Assembly (NCBI GenBank): GCA_022844485.1 | Contig: JALHLQ010000019.1 | Span: forward strand, 1-64,000 | Direction of reading: 5' to 3' | DNA from: Xanthobacteraceae bacterium | GTDB lineage: Bacteria; Pseudomonadota; Alphaproteobacteria; Rhizobiales; Xanthobacteraceae | DNA: 64,000 nt | Shown: piece by piece, positions 33,655 to 46,017 of the stretch | Layout of the letters: each line of letters opens with the position of its first letter | Numbering within the stretch: position 1 is the stretch's first letter | Notes under the pieces: generated by a model | Told to the model about the DNA's origin: nothing | Databases searched by the model: none | Seen by the model: the letters and a program-made list of their open reading frames with translations, nothing else | Program-made: the position numbers and the translations under genes

Positions 33655-34332
33655 CTAGGCCGCGACCCGGTGCATTCCCGCGCCGCCATAGGCGCCGTGG
33701 ATGGCCTTCACCGACTTCTCGATGGCCGTCCACAACCGGTTGATCTCATCGGAGGCCGGCGACGCGGCGTCGTATTCCGTCACCCCCTCCCCGCTTTCGA
33801 GCGCAAGCGAGTAGGCGGCACGGTTGGTGATCTGCCCCGACCAAATCGGCACGTTCAGCCGCGCGATCGCTTCGCGCACCTCGGTCACGTATTGGGATTC
33901 GGTGTTGTCGCGCAGCGCGGGAGCGCCATTGATCACCACCGCATAAGGCTTCTTGTATTCCCGGGCGATCTCGATCGTGTCACGGATAGCCGCCAGATCG
34001 AACACCGTAAGCCGCGCCGGAATGATGACGAGCGTCGCCGCCCGGATCGCATCCACGACGGCAGCGGAGGTATTGGGCGGAGTATCGACCAAGGCCCATT
34101 TGTACTCGTCGCGCCGCGCCACCTTGAGGATGTCGCTGATCCCGCTCCGGCTCTTGCGCAAGGCCGGGTCCCCGGTCCCCCGGAGCCCGTGCCACAGGGC
34201 CAAGGAGCCCTGTGGATCGGCGTCGATCAGAAGGCATCGGTAGCCGGCCTGGCTGACCCGCGCCGCAAGATGCGCCGAGAGCGTGCTCTTGCCGGAACCG
34301 CCCTTGCGCGAGGCAAACACGAGTACGTCCAT
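33655..34332 (-). CDS. Orphan ParA/MinD-type P-loop ATPase
   Basis: 225 aa. The deviant Walker A is SRKGGSGKSTLSAHLA (signature lysine retained), followed by LLIDADPQGSLALWHGLR, the Walker B-like WALVDTPPNTS, and VIIPARLTVFDLAAI. These fit ParA proteins that position cargo on the nucleoid. There is no parB, parS-like repeat or cargo gene beside it, so this is an orphan ParA and not a chromosome or plasmid partition cassette. The downstream gene is the PHA-granule family protein (62 bp gap). Some orphan ParAs do position granules or other organelles, which makes the pairing suggestive. Confidence 0.88.
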   Translation of the reverse strand: MDVLVFASRKGGSGKSTLSAHLAARVSQAGYRCLLIDADPQGSLALWHGLRGTGDPALRKSRSGISDILKVARRDEYKWALVDTPPNTSAAVVDAIRAATLVIIPARLTVFDLAAIRDTIEIAREYKKPYAVVINGAPALRDNTESQYVTEVREAIARLNVPIWSGQITNRAAYSLALESGEGVTEYDAASPASDEINRLWTAIEKSVKAIHGAYGGAGMHRVAA

Positions 34333-34403
34333 GGTGACGGCCCTGAGTCGTGATTCGGCCGAATCGTAACACGGGCGCTGAGTCTCAGGAATGGCAAAGG
34401 CTG

Positions 34404-35129
34404 CTACCGCGCCGCAAAAGGCCCTAAAGGCAGGCCCGCGATCTCGGCCACGAGCTTCTTGACGATTGCCTCTGCGAACTGCTCGTAGGACTTGGCCGGC
34501 ATGATGAAGGCGCCCGGCCCGCCGATCACATTATCCTGATAATAGCGGTCGAGATCGGGTTCCAAAGCGAGGATTGGCAGGCCGTTGATGCCGATTCCGG
34601 CCGCGATGGCGGCATCACGGGCCTCGGTCACGGCCCGTCCGCGATTGTTGGAGCCATCGCCCGACACGTCTATGATTCGCCGGCCGGCCTTGTAAGGGCT
34701 TCGCTCGAAGAAGGGGACGCAAAAATCGATGACCCCGGAAATCGAGGTTCCGCCGCCAAACAGGGATCGCGGGGCTTCGGCCACCTTGGCTGCAAAGGTC
34801 TCCGCGGATGCTGCGTCGTGAATCCGCATCCAGGGGACCACTTCGAATTGAATGCCGGGTCCGGTCCATTGAACCATGGAGACGGCGATGGCTCGAGCGG
34901 GGCCGGAGAGCACGGAATCCAATACCAGCCTGTTGCGAAACGCGGCGGCATAGCCGTCCCGCTGCAGATCGAATCGCTCGGCGCTGACGCTGCCGGAAAC
35001 GTCGACGGCAAGCACAAGCTGCAAATCGACAGCCCGAGATTCCGCGAGCGTCACTTTGGCCGGGACCATCGCGGTGAGTCCCGCGAGCGCCAAAGCCAGT
35101 GCGGAGCAAATCCGCGAAAACGGTCTCAC
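34404..35129 (-). CDS. DUF1194 (VWA-like) secreted protein
   Basis: 241 aa with a signal peptide ([22 protein letters not shown]) and a von Willebrand A-like fold. The MIDAS motif is LQLVLAVDVSGSVSAERFDLQRDGYAAAFR, with later RRIIDVSGDGSNNRGR and DRYYQDNVIGGPGAFIMPAKSYEQFAEAIVKKL, matching DUF1194. It is probably periplasmic and metal-dependent in binding a partner; no function is assigned. The start is a GTG at 35129. It is divergent from prmA with 167 bp between, enough for two promoters. Confidence 0.87.
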   Translation of the reverse strand: MRPFSRICSALALALAGLTAMVPAKVTLAESRAVDLQLVLAVDVSGSVSAERFDLQRDGYAAAFRNRLVLDSVLSGPARAIAVSMVQWTGPGIQFEVVPWMRIHDAASAETFAAKVAEAPRSLFGGGTSISGVIDFCVPFFERSPYKAGRRIIDVSGDGSNNRGRAVTEARDAAIAAGIGINGLPILALEPDLDRYYQDNVIGGPGAFIMPAKSYEQFAEAIVKKLVAEIAGLPLGPFAAR

Positions 35130-35296
35130 TCTCGAACTTCTCCGCTCGATCGATGGTCCCTTGCAATGCCGTCAGGACCCAAGAACGATGACATGAACCG
35201 CACGACAACGCTGTCCGGCGCAGTTGGGTTTCGCCGGATGCCGCGGCCGCATCGAATCGAAAGTCGGCCGCATTGCGTGGGCCACGGCTGACCGGC

Positions 35297-36193
35297 ATGG
35301 AACCGAACACCTTTGTCTGCCGCTTGACAAGCGATGAACGAACCGCGCGTCGGATCGCGGACGTGTTGAGCGAAACGTTCGAAAACGGCACCGCGGTGAC
35401 GGCTTTCGAGCGGTCGGACGGCGTGTGGTCGCTCGAGGCTCTCTTCGTTCGGCGGCCGGACGAAGAGGCTGTTCGCGACATCATCGGCTTGGTCATTGGC
35501 GTCGATGCCGCGCGAACAACGGTCTTCGAAACGCTGCCGACGCGCGATTGGGTCGAGGCGAGCCTGGCCGCGCTGACTCCGATCACGGCAGGACGGTTCG
35601 TCATTCACGGCGCACATGATCGCGCGAACATCGTTCCGAACAGAATTGCCATCGAAATCGAAGCTGCGCTCGCTTTCGGCACGGGCCATCACGGAACGAC
35701 TCGCGGCTGCCTGCTTGCGCTCGATGCCTTGGCCAAGACGGTGCGTCCGCGGCGCGTGCTCGATATCGGCACGGGCAGCGGGATTCTTGCGATTGCCGCG
35801 GCCAAGGCCCTTCGCGCGCCGACGGTGGCAAGCGACATCGATGGGAATGCAGTGGATGTGGCGACTGCGAACGCCCGGCTCAACGGCGTCGCATCGTCGA
35901 TCCGGTTCGTTTACGCCGCGGGCGTCGGCGCGCGCGCCATCGGCAAACGCGCGCCTTACGATCTGATCTTTGCCAATATCCTGCTGCAGCCGATCAAGCG
36001 GCTGGCCGCGCCGCTCGCGCGACTCATATCCGCGCGCGGCCGCATCGTGCTGTCAGGCTTGCTGGCGTCGCAAGCCAATGCCGCGATGGCCGCCTACCGT
36101 GCACAAGGTCTGTCCCTTGAGCGCAGCATTGCGCTCGAGGGATGGGTCACGCTGGTCATGCATCGCGCGCGTTTGGGAGCGGGGCCGCCTTAA
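35297..36193 (+). CDS. prmA: Ribosomal protein L11 methyltransferase PrmA
   Basis: 298 aa SAM methyltransferase that trimethylates ribosomal protein L11. The N-terminal substrate-recognition domain spans about residues 1-110 (DWVEASLAALTPITAGRFVIHG). The catalytic domain follows: EIEAALAFGTGHHGTTRGCLLALD, RRVLDIGTGSGILAIAAAKAL, and the PrmA-type N-I-L motif in YDLIFANILLQPIKRLA. The ATG at 35297 gives a family-like N-terminus. The 3' end overlaps the small minus-strand gene at 36190-36294 by 4 bp. Confidence 0.93.
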   Translation: MEPNTFVCRLTSDERTARRIADVLSETFENGTAVTAFERSDGVWSLEALFVRRPDEEAVRDIIGLVIGVDAARTTVFETLPTRDWVEASLAALTPITAGRFVIHGAHDRANIVPNRIAIEIEAALAFGTGHHGTTRGCLLALDALAKTVRPRRVLDIGTGSGILAIAAAKALRAPTVASDIDGNAVDVATANARLNGVASSIRFVYAAGVGARAIGKRAPYDLIFANILLQPIKRLAAPLARLISARGRIVLSGLLASQANAAMAAYRAQGLSLERSIALEGWVTLVMHRARLGAGPP

Positions 36194-36294
36194 ATGTCGT
36201 CACGCGCGAGCTGAGGATAGGAATCGATCATCTCTGCGCGCATGCGAAGGGCCTCGGCCATCAGGCGGCCGCTCAAGATAAAGAATGCCAACAT
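36190..36294 (-). CDS. Putative 34-aa small protein
   Basis: This ORF is below the length limit of the track. It reads MLAFFILSGRLMAEALRMRA followed by EMIDSYPQLARDDI and a TAA. A GAGG lies 7 bp before the ATG at 36294, and the gene follows the 72-aa gene by 26 bp on the same strand, so the two may be one transcript. The N-terminal half is an amphipathic or short membrane helix. I do not recognise a family. Coding status rests on ribosome-site spacing and position only. Confidence 0.5.
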   Translation of the reverse strand: MLAFFILSGRLMAEALRMRAEMIDSYPQLARDDI

Positions 36295-36320
36295 TGTGTG
36301 ACCTCGAACCGCGTGCGCGC

Positions 36321-36539
36321 TCATCGCGTAAAGGGCAGAGCGGCGTCGCAAGACAGCGTCGCGGTGTAGCCGGCCTGTTTCACCTCATCCTCCGGGATGA
36401 GGTGGCGAAAACGTTCGATGTCGAGCATGGCCTTGCGCATGCGCGATTCGACTATCGCGTCCAGCACGCGGACGAGGAACGGCTTCTTTGGACTGCGCGC
36501 TGCCGAACCGAGACGAGCGCTGAGGGTTGCAGTAGCCAT
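36321..36539 (-). CDS. Small basic protein of unknown function
   Basis: 72 aa. ATATLSARLGSAARSPKKPFLVRVLDAIVESRMRKAMLDIERFRHLIPEDEVKQAG... The middle part is a charged amphipathic helix (RVLDAIVESRMRKAMLDIERF) reminiscent of small DUF1127-type proteins, without the full motif. A good ribosome site (AGGAGA) lies before the ATG at 36539. The gene is divergent from the M24 aminopeptidase and is followed by the 34-aa ORF. The antisense 714-aa ORF that shares its strand further right is a shadow of the aminopeptidase. Confidence 0.68.
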   Translation of the reverse strand: MATATLSARLGSAARSPKKPFLVRVLDAIVESRMRKAMLDIERFRHLIPEDEVKQAGYTATLSCDAALPFTR

Positions 36540-36786
36540 CGGTGTCTCTCCTGCTGTTCGAGAAGTCGACCCCGGGCATTCCTCCTGACCAGTGCTGACC
36601 TAGTTGGTCGTTCGCGCCTTGGGAAGGTTCAAACCTGCATGCGTCCGCTGACAAAGCAGCATGGGAAATTAACAGTTTCGCAGCACCTACTGCAGCGGAT
36701 TGCGATTCCGCTCCCCGATCCGGTGCGATCTTGCGTTTCGGACCGGCGACATTGCCGTTTGTTGCGCTGCTCCTTAGATTGGCGAC

Positions 36787-38619
36787 ATGTTCGAAGCCCG
36801 TTTTCAAACCTTCGATGATCCCGTATCGCTGGGCGAATCGGCGCAGCGCCTGCAGGCCTTGCGCGCGGAGCTGAGCCGTCGCGGGTTCGATGGTTTTGTC
36901 GTCCCCCGAGGCGATCGGCACCAGAACGAGACCGTGCCTCCCAGCGAGGAACGGCTTGCCTGGTTGAGCGGATTCACCGGCTCGGCGGGCCTCGCGATCG
37001 TCTTGCGCGACAGCGCCTCGATTTTCGTCGATGGACGGTATCTCTTGCAGGTGCGCGATCAGGTCGACACGAACGCCTTTCGTGTGGAGCACTCCGTCGA
37101 TACGCCGTTGTCGGAATGGATGGAACGCCACCTCGCCGCCGGAACGAAGCTCGGCTACGACCCGTGGCTGCACACCGTAGAGAGCGTCGAGAAAATGCGG
37201 CGCGCCTGCGAAACAGCCGGCGCGACGCTGACCCCCGTGACGAACAATCCGATCGACGCAGTCTGGACCGACCGCCCGCCGCCGCCGCTGGGCCCGATCG
37301 TGCTTCACGCGCTCCGCCATGCGGGCGAGGATGCGGCTGCGAAGCTCGGGCGCGTCCGCGCCGAGCTCGACAAGATCCGGGCCGGCGCGCTCGTCGTCTC
37401 GGACCCGCAGGCGATTGCCTGGACTTTCAACATCCGCGGCTCCGACGTTGCGCACACGCCGCTGCCGCTGGCTTTCGGATTGATCCCGAAAGAAGGCCGA
37501 GCCTTCCTCTATGTCGATGGGCGCAAGCTGACCAACGCGGTGCGCGACGCGCTCGAGAATCTTGCGGACATCCGTTCGCCCGATCGCTTCGCCGACGATC
37601 TGCGCGCGCTTGCGGCGCGCTCGACCATCCGGATCGACCAGGCCACCGCCGCCGATGCGATTGCAACCATCATCGCGGAAGCCGGAGGCAAAGTCTCGCG
37701 CGGGCCTGACCCGATTGCGCTCTTGAAAGCCGTGAAGAACACCACTGAGATCAACGGCGCGCGCGAGGCGCATCGGCGCGACGGCGCCGCCGTCGTTCGT
37801 TTCCTGGCCTGGTTCGACCGCGAGGCGCCGAAGGGCAAGCTGACGGAGATCGAAGCCGTTGCGGCGCTGGAGAGCTTTCGCCGCGAAACCGGCCATCTCA
37901 AGGACATTTCCTTCGACACGATTGCCGGCGCCGGACCAAACGGCGCGATCGTGCATTATCGCGTCACGCGCAAGACAAACCGAAAAATTTCTCCGGGCGA
38001 ACTCTGTCTGATCGATTCGGGCGGCCAGTATGAAGAAGGAACGACCGACATCACGCGCACGCTGACGGTGGGGCAGCCGACGGCCGAAATGCGCGAGCGC
38101 TTCACGCGCGTGCTGAAGGGACACATCGCGATTGCACGCGCGATTTTTCCCGAGGGCACGACCGGGGCGCAGCTCGACTCCTTCGCACGCCAATCCCTGT
38201 GGGAAGCCGGGATCGACTTCGACCATGGAACGGGACATGGCGTCGGCAGTTACCTGTCGGTGCACGAAGGGCCGGCGCGCATCGCCAAGCTCGGCACGAC
38301 AAGTCTGAAGCGCGGCATGATCCTGTCCAACGAACCCGGCTACTACAAGACCGGACAATACGGCATTCGGATCGAGAATCTCGTGCTTGTCGTCGAAGCC
38401 GCAGCCCCGCCCGGTGCGGAGAAGCCGCTGAACGCATTCGAGACGCTGACGCTGGCGCCGATAGACCGTCGATTGATCGCGCGCGACATGCTGAGCGCAG
38501 TCGAAACCGCATGGCTGGACCGCTACCATGCCCGTGTCGTATCGAGCCTGTCCCCGCTTGTGGACGCTGAGACTAACGCCTGGCTTGCCGAAGCGACCGC
38601 TCCCTTGTCCTCGGCCTAG
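36787..38619 (+). CDS. M24 family Xaa-Pro aminopeptidase (long form)
   Basis: 610 aa metallopeptidase that removes N-terminal residues before proline. It is the three-domain long form: two creatinase-like N-terminal domains (QRLQALRAELSRRGFDGFVVPRGDRHQNE..., then LGRVRAELDKIRAGALVVSDPQAIAWTFNIRGSDVAHTP) and the C-terminal pita-bread domain. Metal ligands are visible as LIDSGGQYEEGTTDITR (two Asp), GTGHGVGSYLSVHEGP (His), ILSNEPGYY (Glu) and IRIENLV (Glu). This architecture matches the APP1/XPNPEP-like group. The start has no strong ribosome site. The MFS gene begins 8 bp after the stop. Confidence 0.94.
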   Translation: MFEARFQTFDDPVSLGESAQRLQALRAELSRRGFDGFVVPRGDRHQNETVPPSEERLAWLSGFTGSAGLAIVLRDSASIFVDGRYLLQVRDQVDTNAFRVEHSVDTPLSEWMERHLAAGTKLGYDPWLHTVESVEKMRRACETAGATLTPVTNNPIDAVWTDRPPPPLGPIVLHALRHAGEDAAAKLGRVRAELDKIRAGALVVSDPQAIAWTFNIRGSDVAHTPLPLAFGLIPKEGRAFLYVDGRKLTNAVRDALENLADIRSPDRFADDLRALAARSTIRIDQATAADAIATIIAEAGGKVSRGPDPIALLKAVKNTTEINGAREAHRRDGAAVVRFLAWFDREAPKGKLTEIEAVAALESFRRETGHLKDISFDTIAGAGPNGAIVHYRVTRKTNRKISPGELCLIDSGGQYEEGTTDITRTLTVGQPTAEMRERFTRVLKGHIAIARAIFPEGTTGAQLDSFARQSLWEAGIDFDHGTGHGVGSYLSVHEGPARIAKLGTTSLKRGMILSNEPGYYKTGQYGIRIENLVLVVEAAAPPGAEKPLNAFETLTLAPIDRRLIARDMLSAVETAWLDRYHARVVSSLSPLVDAETNAWLAEATAPLSSA

Positions 38620-38627
38620 AGTTCATC

Positions 38628-41978
<3,351 letters not shown>

Positions 41979-41983
41979 TCAAC

Positions 41984-43654
41984 TCACCCCGCCGCCCGGA
42001 TCAGCCGATCCGCCGCCGCTCGCGCCTCGTCGGTTATTTCCGCGCCGGCGAGCATGCGCGCGATCTCCTCGCGCCGGCGCTCCGCCGCCACCTCGACCAC
42101 CCGCGTGGCGACGCGCCTGCCGCGCTCGAGCGTCTCTTTCGTGATGACGTAGTGCCGGTCGGCCTGCGCCGCGACCTGCGGCGCGTGCGTGACCGCCAGC
42201 ACCTGGACGTCCCGCCCGAGCCGCGCAAGCCGCTGGCCGATCGCATCCGCCACCGCTCCGCCCACGCCGGTATCGATCTCGTCGAAGATCAGCGTCGGCG
42301 CGGAGCCTCGGTCGGCGAGAACCACTTTCAGCGCCAGGAGGAAGCGCGCAAGCTCGCCGCCTGAGGCCACCTTCATCAGCGGACCGGGCCGCGTGCCCGG
42401 ATTGGTCTGCACCCAGAACTCCACGCGGTCGATGCCATCCGGCCCGGCTGTCTCCGGGCTTGTCACAATCTCGGTCATGAAGCGGGCACGGTCGAGCTTG
42501 AGCGGCTTCAGCTCCGCGCCGACCGATGTGTCGAGTGTTTCGGCGGCGCGCTTGCGATCGTTCGACAGCGCCTCGGCAGCGGCGCGATACACGGTCTCGC
42601 TCTCGCGCGCGGCGGTTTCGAGCCTCGCAAGCTCCTCCACCCCGGCATCGATCAACGCGAGATCGGCTGCGTGCTTGGAGGCCAGCGCCGCAAGATCGTC
42701 CACGGGCACGTTGTATTTCCGCCCGGCCGCACGCAACGCAAACAAACGCTCCTCGATCTTTTCCAGCTCGCGTGGGTCATAATCGGCGGCACGCAGCGCG
42801 GCCTCCAGATGGCCCCTCGCCTCATCCAGGGCGCTGAGCGCCGTATCGAGCGACTTGACCGCCGGCTCAACCAGTTCCGGAGCTTGCGCCGTCCGCCGCT
42901 CGAGCCGCCGCAACGTGGCGCTGAGGCCGGGAATGACGGAGCGGTTGCCGGCGACGCTCTCATGCGCCTCGCGAAGGTCCTCGGCCACCTTTTCGGCCTG
43001 CGTCATGCGCTGGCGGCGATCGGCAAGCGCCGACTCTTCGCCGGCCGCCGGCGCGAGGCGTTGCAATTCCTCCACCGCGTGGCGCAGCCAATCGGCCTCC
43101 AGGCGGGCCTGGTCCGCGCGCGCACGGTGAGCGTCGACCTTCTGCGCGGCCTCGCGCCATGCCGCGTGACTGCGCGCGACGGCGCGCGCCGGCCCCTCGA
43201 GCCCGCCATAGGCGTCGAGAAGCCGCCGATGCGCGGCGGCATCGACCAGCGCGCGGTCGTCGTGCTGGCCGTGGATTTCGACCAGCGCCGCGCCCAGAGA
43301 ACGCAGCGTCTGCACGCTGACAGGCTGGTCGTTGACGAAGGCGCGCGTACGTCCGTCCGCGAACTGCACACGGCGCAAAATGAGCTGATCGTCGACCGCG
43401 ATATCGTCCGCCGCGAGGATCGATCGGGCCGCATGGTCGGCAGCCAGTTCGAACACCGCCGTGACCTGACCCTGTTCCGCGCCGGAGCGCACGAGCGTGG
43501 CGTCCCCGCGCGCGCCCAGCGCGAGCGCGAATGCGTCGAGCAGGATCGACTTTCCCGCGCCCGTCTCGCCCGTGAGGATCGAAAGCCCGGACCTGAAATC
43601 GATGTCGAGCCGATCGATCAGGACGATGTCGCGGATCGAAAGCTGGGCCAGCAT
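41984..43654 (-). CDS. recN: DNA repair protein RecN
   Basis: SMC-like ATPase for double-strand break repair, 556 aa. Walker A is LSILTGETGAGKSILLDAFALALGARGD. A long coiled coil follows (about residues 150-370), then the ABC signature region KVASGGELARFLLALKVVLADR, Walker B TLIFDEIDTGVGGAVADAIG, and the VLAVTHAPQVAAQADRHYVITKE switch. It is 5 bp downstream of bamD and 14 bp upstream of ligA, so it is cotranscribed with both. Confidence 0.97.
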   Translation of the reverse strand: MLAQLSIRDIVLIDRLDIDFRSGLSILTGETGAGKSILLDAFALALGARGDATLVRSGAEQGQVTAVFELAADHAARSILAADDIAVDDQLILRRVQFADGRTRAFVNDQPVSVQTLRSLGAALVEIHGQHDDRALVDAAAHRRLLDAYGGLEGPARAVARSHAAWREAAQKVDAHRARADQARLEADWLRHAVEELQRLAPAAGEESALADRRQRMTQAEKVAEDLREAHESVAGNRSVIPGLSATLRRLERRTAQAPELVEPAVKSLDTALSALDEARGHLEAALRAADYDPRELEKIEERLFALRAAGRKYNVPVDDLAALASKHAADLALIDAGVEELARLETAARESETVYRAAAEALSNDRKRAAETLDTSVGAELKPLKLDRARFMTEIVTSPETAGPDGIDRVEFWVQTNPGTRPGPLMKVASGGELARFLLALKVVLADRGSAPTLIFDEIDTGVGGAVADAIGQRLARLGRDVQVLAVTHAPQVAAQADRHYVITKETLERGRRVATRVVEVAAERRREEIARMLAGAEITDEARAAADRLIRAAG

Positions 43655-43659
43655 GACCC

Positions 43660-44544
43660 TCAGCCGAGGCCGATTCTCTTGAACGCCTTGCTGATCCAGG
43701 AGCCCTGGTCTTCGCGCGGCTCAAGCCCGCCGGATTTTACAAGCGCGTAAGCGTCCTTGTACCAGCGGCTATCCGGGAAATTATGACCGAGCACCGCCGC
43801 CGCCGTCTGTGCTTCTTGCACGATGCCGAGTGTCATATAGACCTCGGCGAGGCGCATGAGCGCCTCTTCGACATGGCGCGTCGTCTGATACTGCGTCACC
43901 ACGACCTTGAAGCGGTTGATCGCGCCGGTGTAGTCGCGCTTCTTCAGATAGTAGCGGCCGACGTCCATCTCCTTAGCGGCGAGTTGATCCTTGGCCACTT
44001 CGATTTTTTTCTTGGCGCTCGCGGCATATTCGGTGTTCGGGAACTTGCGGGCCACGTCATCGAGGCTTTGCATGGCGCGCTCGGTGCGGGTCTGGTCGCG
44101 CGAAATGTCCGGGATCTGATCGAAGTAGGACGCGCCGATGAGATACTGCGCATAGGCGGCGTCCACGCTTCCGGGATGAAGCGTCACATAACGCTTGCCG
44201 GCCGTGATGGCTTCCTCGTAATCGCGCGCCTCATAATGGGCGAAGGCCGACATCAACAAGGATTTGCGCGCCCATTCCGAATAGGGGTGCTGACGGTCGA
44301 CCTCTTCGAACTTTTTCGCGGCGGCCCGGAAGTCGCGCTTGTTGTTCAGAAGAAACAGGCCCTCGTTGTAAAGCTTGTCGGCCGGCTCCTCCGGAACGTT
44401 ATCCTCGCGTCCGAACAGATTGAAGCTGCTGCAGGCGGGCAGCAGCAGAGCCAAGACGGCAACCATGAGGAAACGCCCGATGCGCCCTCGCGCGCATTCA
44501 AACCGGCGGGTCGACGCCCGCGAAAAGCCAGATGCTGTTGTCAT
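43660..44544 (-). CDS. bamD: Outer-membrane assembly lipoprotein BamD
   Basis: Essential BAM-complex lipoprotein that helps BamA insert beta-barrel proteins. 294 aa from the ATG at 44544. The lipoprotein signal ends VAVLALLLPACSSF, with the acylated Cys38. TPR-like helices follow: PADKLYNEGLFLLNNKRDFRAAAKKFEEVDRQHPYSEWARKSLLMSAFAHYE, the typical BamD start, through RHVEEALMRLAEVYMTLGIVQEAQ. Upstream lpxC is separated by 133 bp, and recN follows after 5 bp. Confidence 0.95.
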   Translation of the reverse strand: MTTASGFSRASTRRFECARGRIGRFLMVAVLALLLPACSSFNLFGREDNVPEEPADKLYNEGLFLLNNKRDFRAAAKKFEEVDRQHPYSEWARKSLLMSAFAHYEARDYEEAITAGKRYVTLHPGSVDAAYAQYLIGASYFDQIPDISRDQTRTERAMQSLDDVARKFPNTEYAASAKKKIEVAKDQLAAKEMDVGRYYLKKRDYTGAINRFKVVVTQYQTTRHVEEALMRLAEVYMTLGIVQEAQTAAAVLGHNFPDSRWYKDAYALVKSGGLEPREDQGSWISKAFKRIGLG

Positions 44545-44677
44545 CTCCGCCCCGCGCCGAACCTGTCTAGCTGAAAACGGAAAACCCCGCCACCCGGCAA
44601 ACAATAAAGCCGACAATCGGCCGGGAATGTGGCGGAATCGTCAATCCGTCTCGGCGGCAGCGCCGATTGGCTCCGGA

Positions 44678-45631
44678 TCAGGACGCGTCGGCGCGATAGG
44701 CCGGCGCGACCCGCAAGCCGAGGTCGGCATGGCCGCGGCGCGGACGCCGCACCGGCTCGCCGACTTCGACCACCGTCCAGGCGCTGCGGTCGGCGATCAG
44801 GGCCGAGAGCACCGCATGGTTCAGCCGGTGGCCGCCGCGCAGAGTCTTGTAGGCGCCGAGGATGGGTGCGCCGGCGAGGGCCAGATCGCCGATGGCGTCG
44901 AGCGCCTTATGGCGAACGAACTCATCGGCAAATCGTAAGCCCTCGGGATTGAGCAGGCGATTGTCGGTGAGAACGATCGAATTCTGGAAGTTGGCGCCGA
45001 GCGCATAGCCGGCGCTCCACAACTTTTCGACATCGCACATGAAACCGAAGGTGCGGGCCCGTGCGACCTCGCGCCGAAACGCGTTCGGTTCGACTTCGAG
45101 AGCGATTGACTGCCGTCCGACCGAAGGGTGATCGAAGTCGATTTCGGCCTCGATGCGGAAACCGCGATCATAGGGACGCAATTCTCCGAGAGAATCGCCG
45201 CTGATCACCCGGATGGGTTTGAGCACTTTCGTGTAGCGCCGAGGTGCAGCCAGCCGAACGACGCCCACCTGGTCGATCGCATCGACAAACGCAGCGGCGC
45301 TGCCGTCCATGATCGGCGCTTCGATCGAGTCGAGCTCGACGACAGCATTGTCGACGCCGAGACCGCACAAGGCGGCCATCACATGCTCGACGGTCGCGAC
45401 GACAGGACCAGAGGCGTCGCCAAGTACGGTGGCGAGCTCGGTCGCGGTGACCGCGCGTGCCTCTGCTCGAATTTCCCGGTCCGGTTTGCCTTCGACTCCT
45501 GTACGCAGGAATACGACGCCACTATTCGGTTCCGCGGGATGAAACGTGAGCGTAACAGGTTTGCCGGAATGAACGCCGATTCCGCTAACGGACACCTGAT
45601 CGCGCAGTGTCGTCTGCCGTCCCCCGATCAT
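44678..45631 (-). CDS. lpxC: UDP-3-O-acyl-N-acetylglucosamine deacetylase LpxC
   Basis: Committed zinc-dependent step of lipid A synthesis. 317 aa. RQTTLRDQVSVSGIGVHSGKPVTLTFHPA opens the fold. Zinc ligands are in VATVEHVMAAL (His) and FVRHKALDAIGDLALAG (His and Asp), and the general-acid histidine is in LRGGHRLNHAVLSAL. The ATG at 45631 follows the best Shine-Dalgarno sequence in the cluster (GGAGGTGA); the track start 10 codons earlier has none. It lies after ftsZ across a 386-bp gap, the longest in the dcw block, so it likely has its own promoter. Confidence 0.97.
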   Translation of the reverse strand: MIGGRQTTLRDQVSVSGIGVHSGKPVTLTFHPAEPNSGVVFLRTGVEGKPDREIRAEARAVTATELATVLGDASGPVVATVEHVMAALCGLGVDNAVVELDSIEAPIMDGSAAAFVDAIDQVGVVRLAAPRRYTKVLKPIRVISGDSLGELRPYDRGFRIEAEIDFDHPSVGRQSIALEVEPNAFRREVARARTFGFMCDVEKLWSAGYALGANFQNSIVLTDNRLLNPEGLRFADEFVRHKALDAIGDLALAGAPILGAYKTLRGGHRLNHAVLSALIADRSAWTVVEVGEPVRRPRRGHADLGLRVAPAYRADAS

Positions 45632-46017
45632 TTCACCTCCGCACTCCACGGCGAATCGCACACGAACGCGGGCGATACGCTCCCCGAAGCGGACTTGACC
45701 TTTTTATGTGGGTGGAACGAATCGCGGTGTGGTCCCCAAGACCCCCGCGCCAATCCCCCTCGGCCCGAATCCCCTGTACCACAAACCTTAACGATCGATC
45801 CCGAAGACTCAATTCACGCTTTCTTACGAACTGTTACGGCCCTCCGCATGCCTGATGCCGCGATTCGGGCCCATCGAAATCCCCTCAAAGGCAGCCGTCC
45901 GTATCAGGCGCGTCCGCGATCAGGATCGCACCAGCCACGCAAATGATTTCAACCACTTGGCAACGGTCCAGAGGCTGATTGGAAGGTCCGACCAGCACTC
46001 GAATGCAGCTCGCCGGC
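45632..46017. other. 386-bp intergenic region between ftsZ and lpxC
   Basis: No gene or clear terminator is seen. On the minus strand the segment near 45780-45850 is AT-richer (ttaaggtttgtggtaca and ttcgtaagaaagcg), and it is the likely place for lpxC control signals. I could not identify a convincing -35/-10 pair or a full TTAA-N7-TTAA CtrA site. Track ORFs here are short shadows. Confidence 0.5.

Noticed and set aside
33655-34332. Considered as a plasmid or chromosome partition locus
   Set aside because: No ParB gene or parS-like inverted repeats lie beside the ParA gene, and the surrounding genes are unrelated to replication.
36385-38529. 714-aa minus-strand ORF
   Set aside because: It lies antisense to the M24 aminopeptidase, which has all metal ligands. 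The minus-strand translation is Arg/Gly/Ala-rich with no motif, a common shadow in GC-rich DNA.
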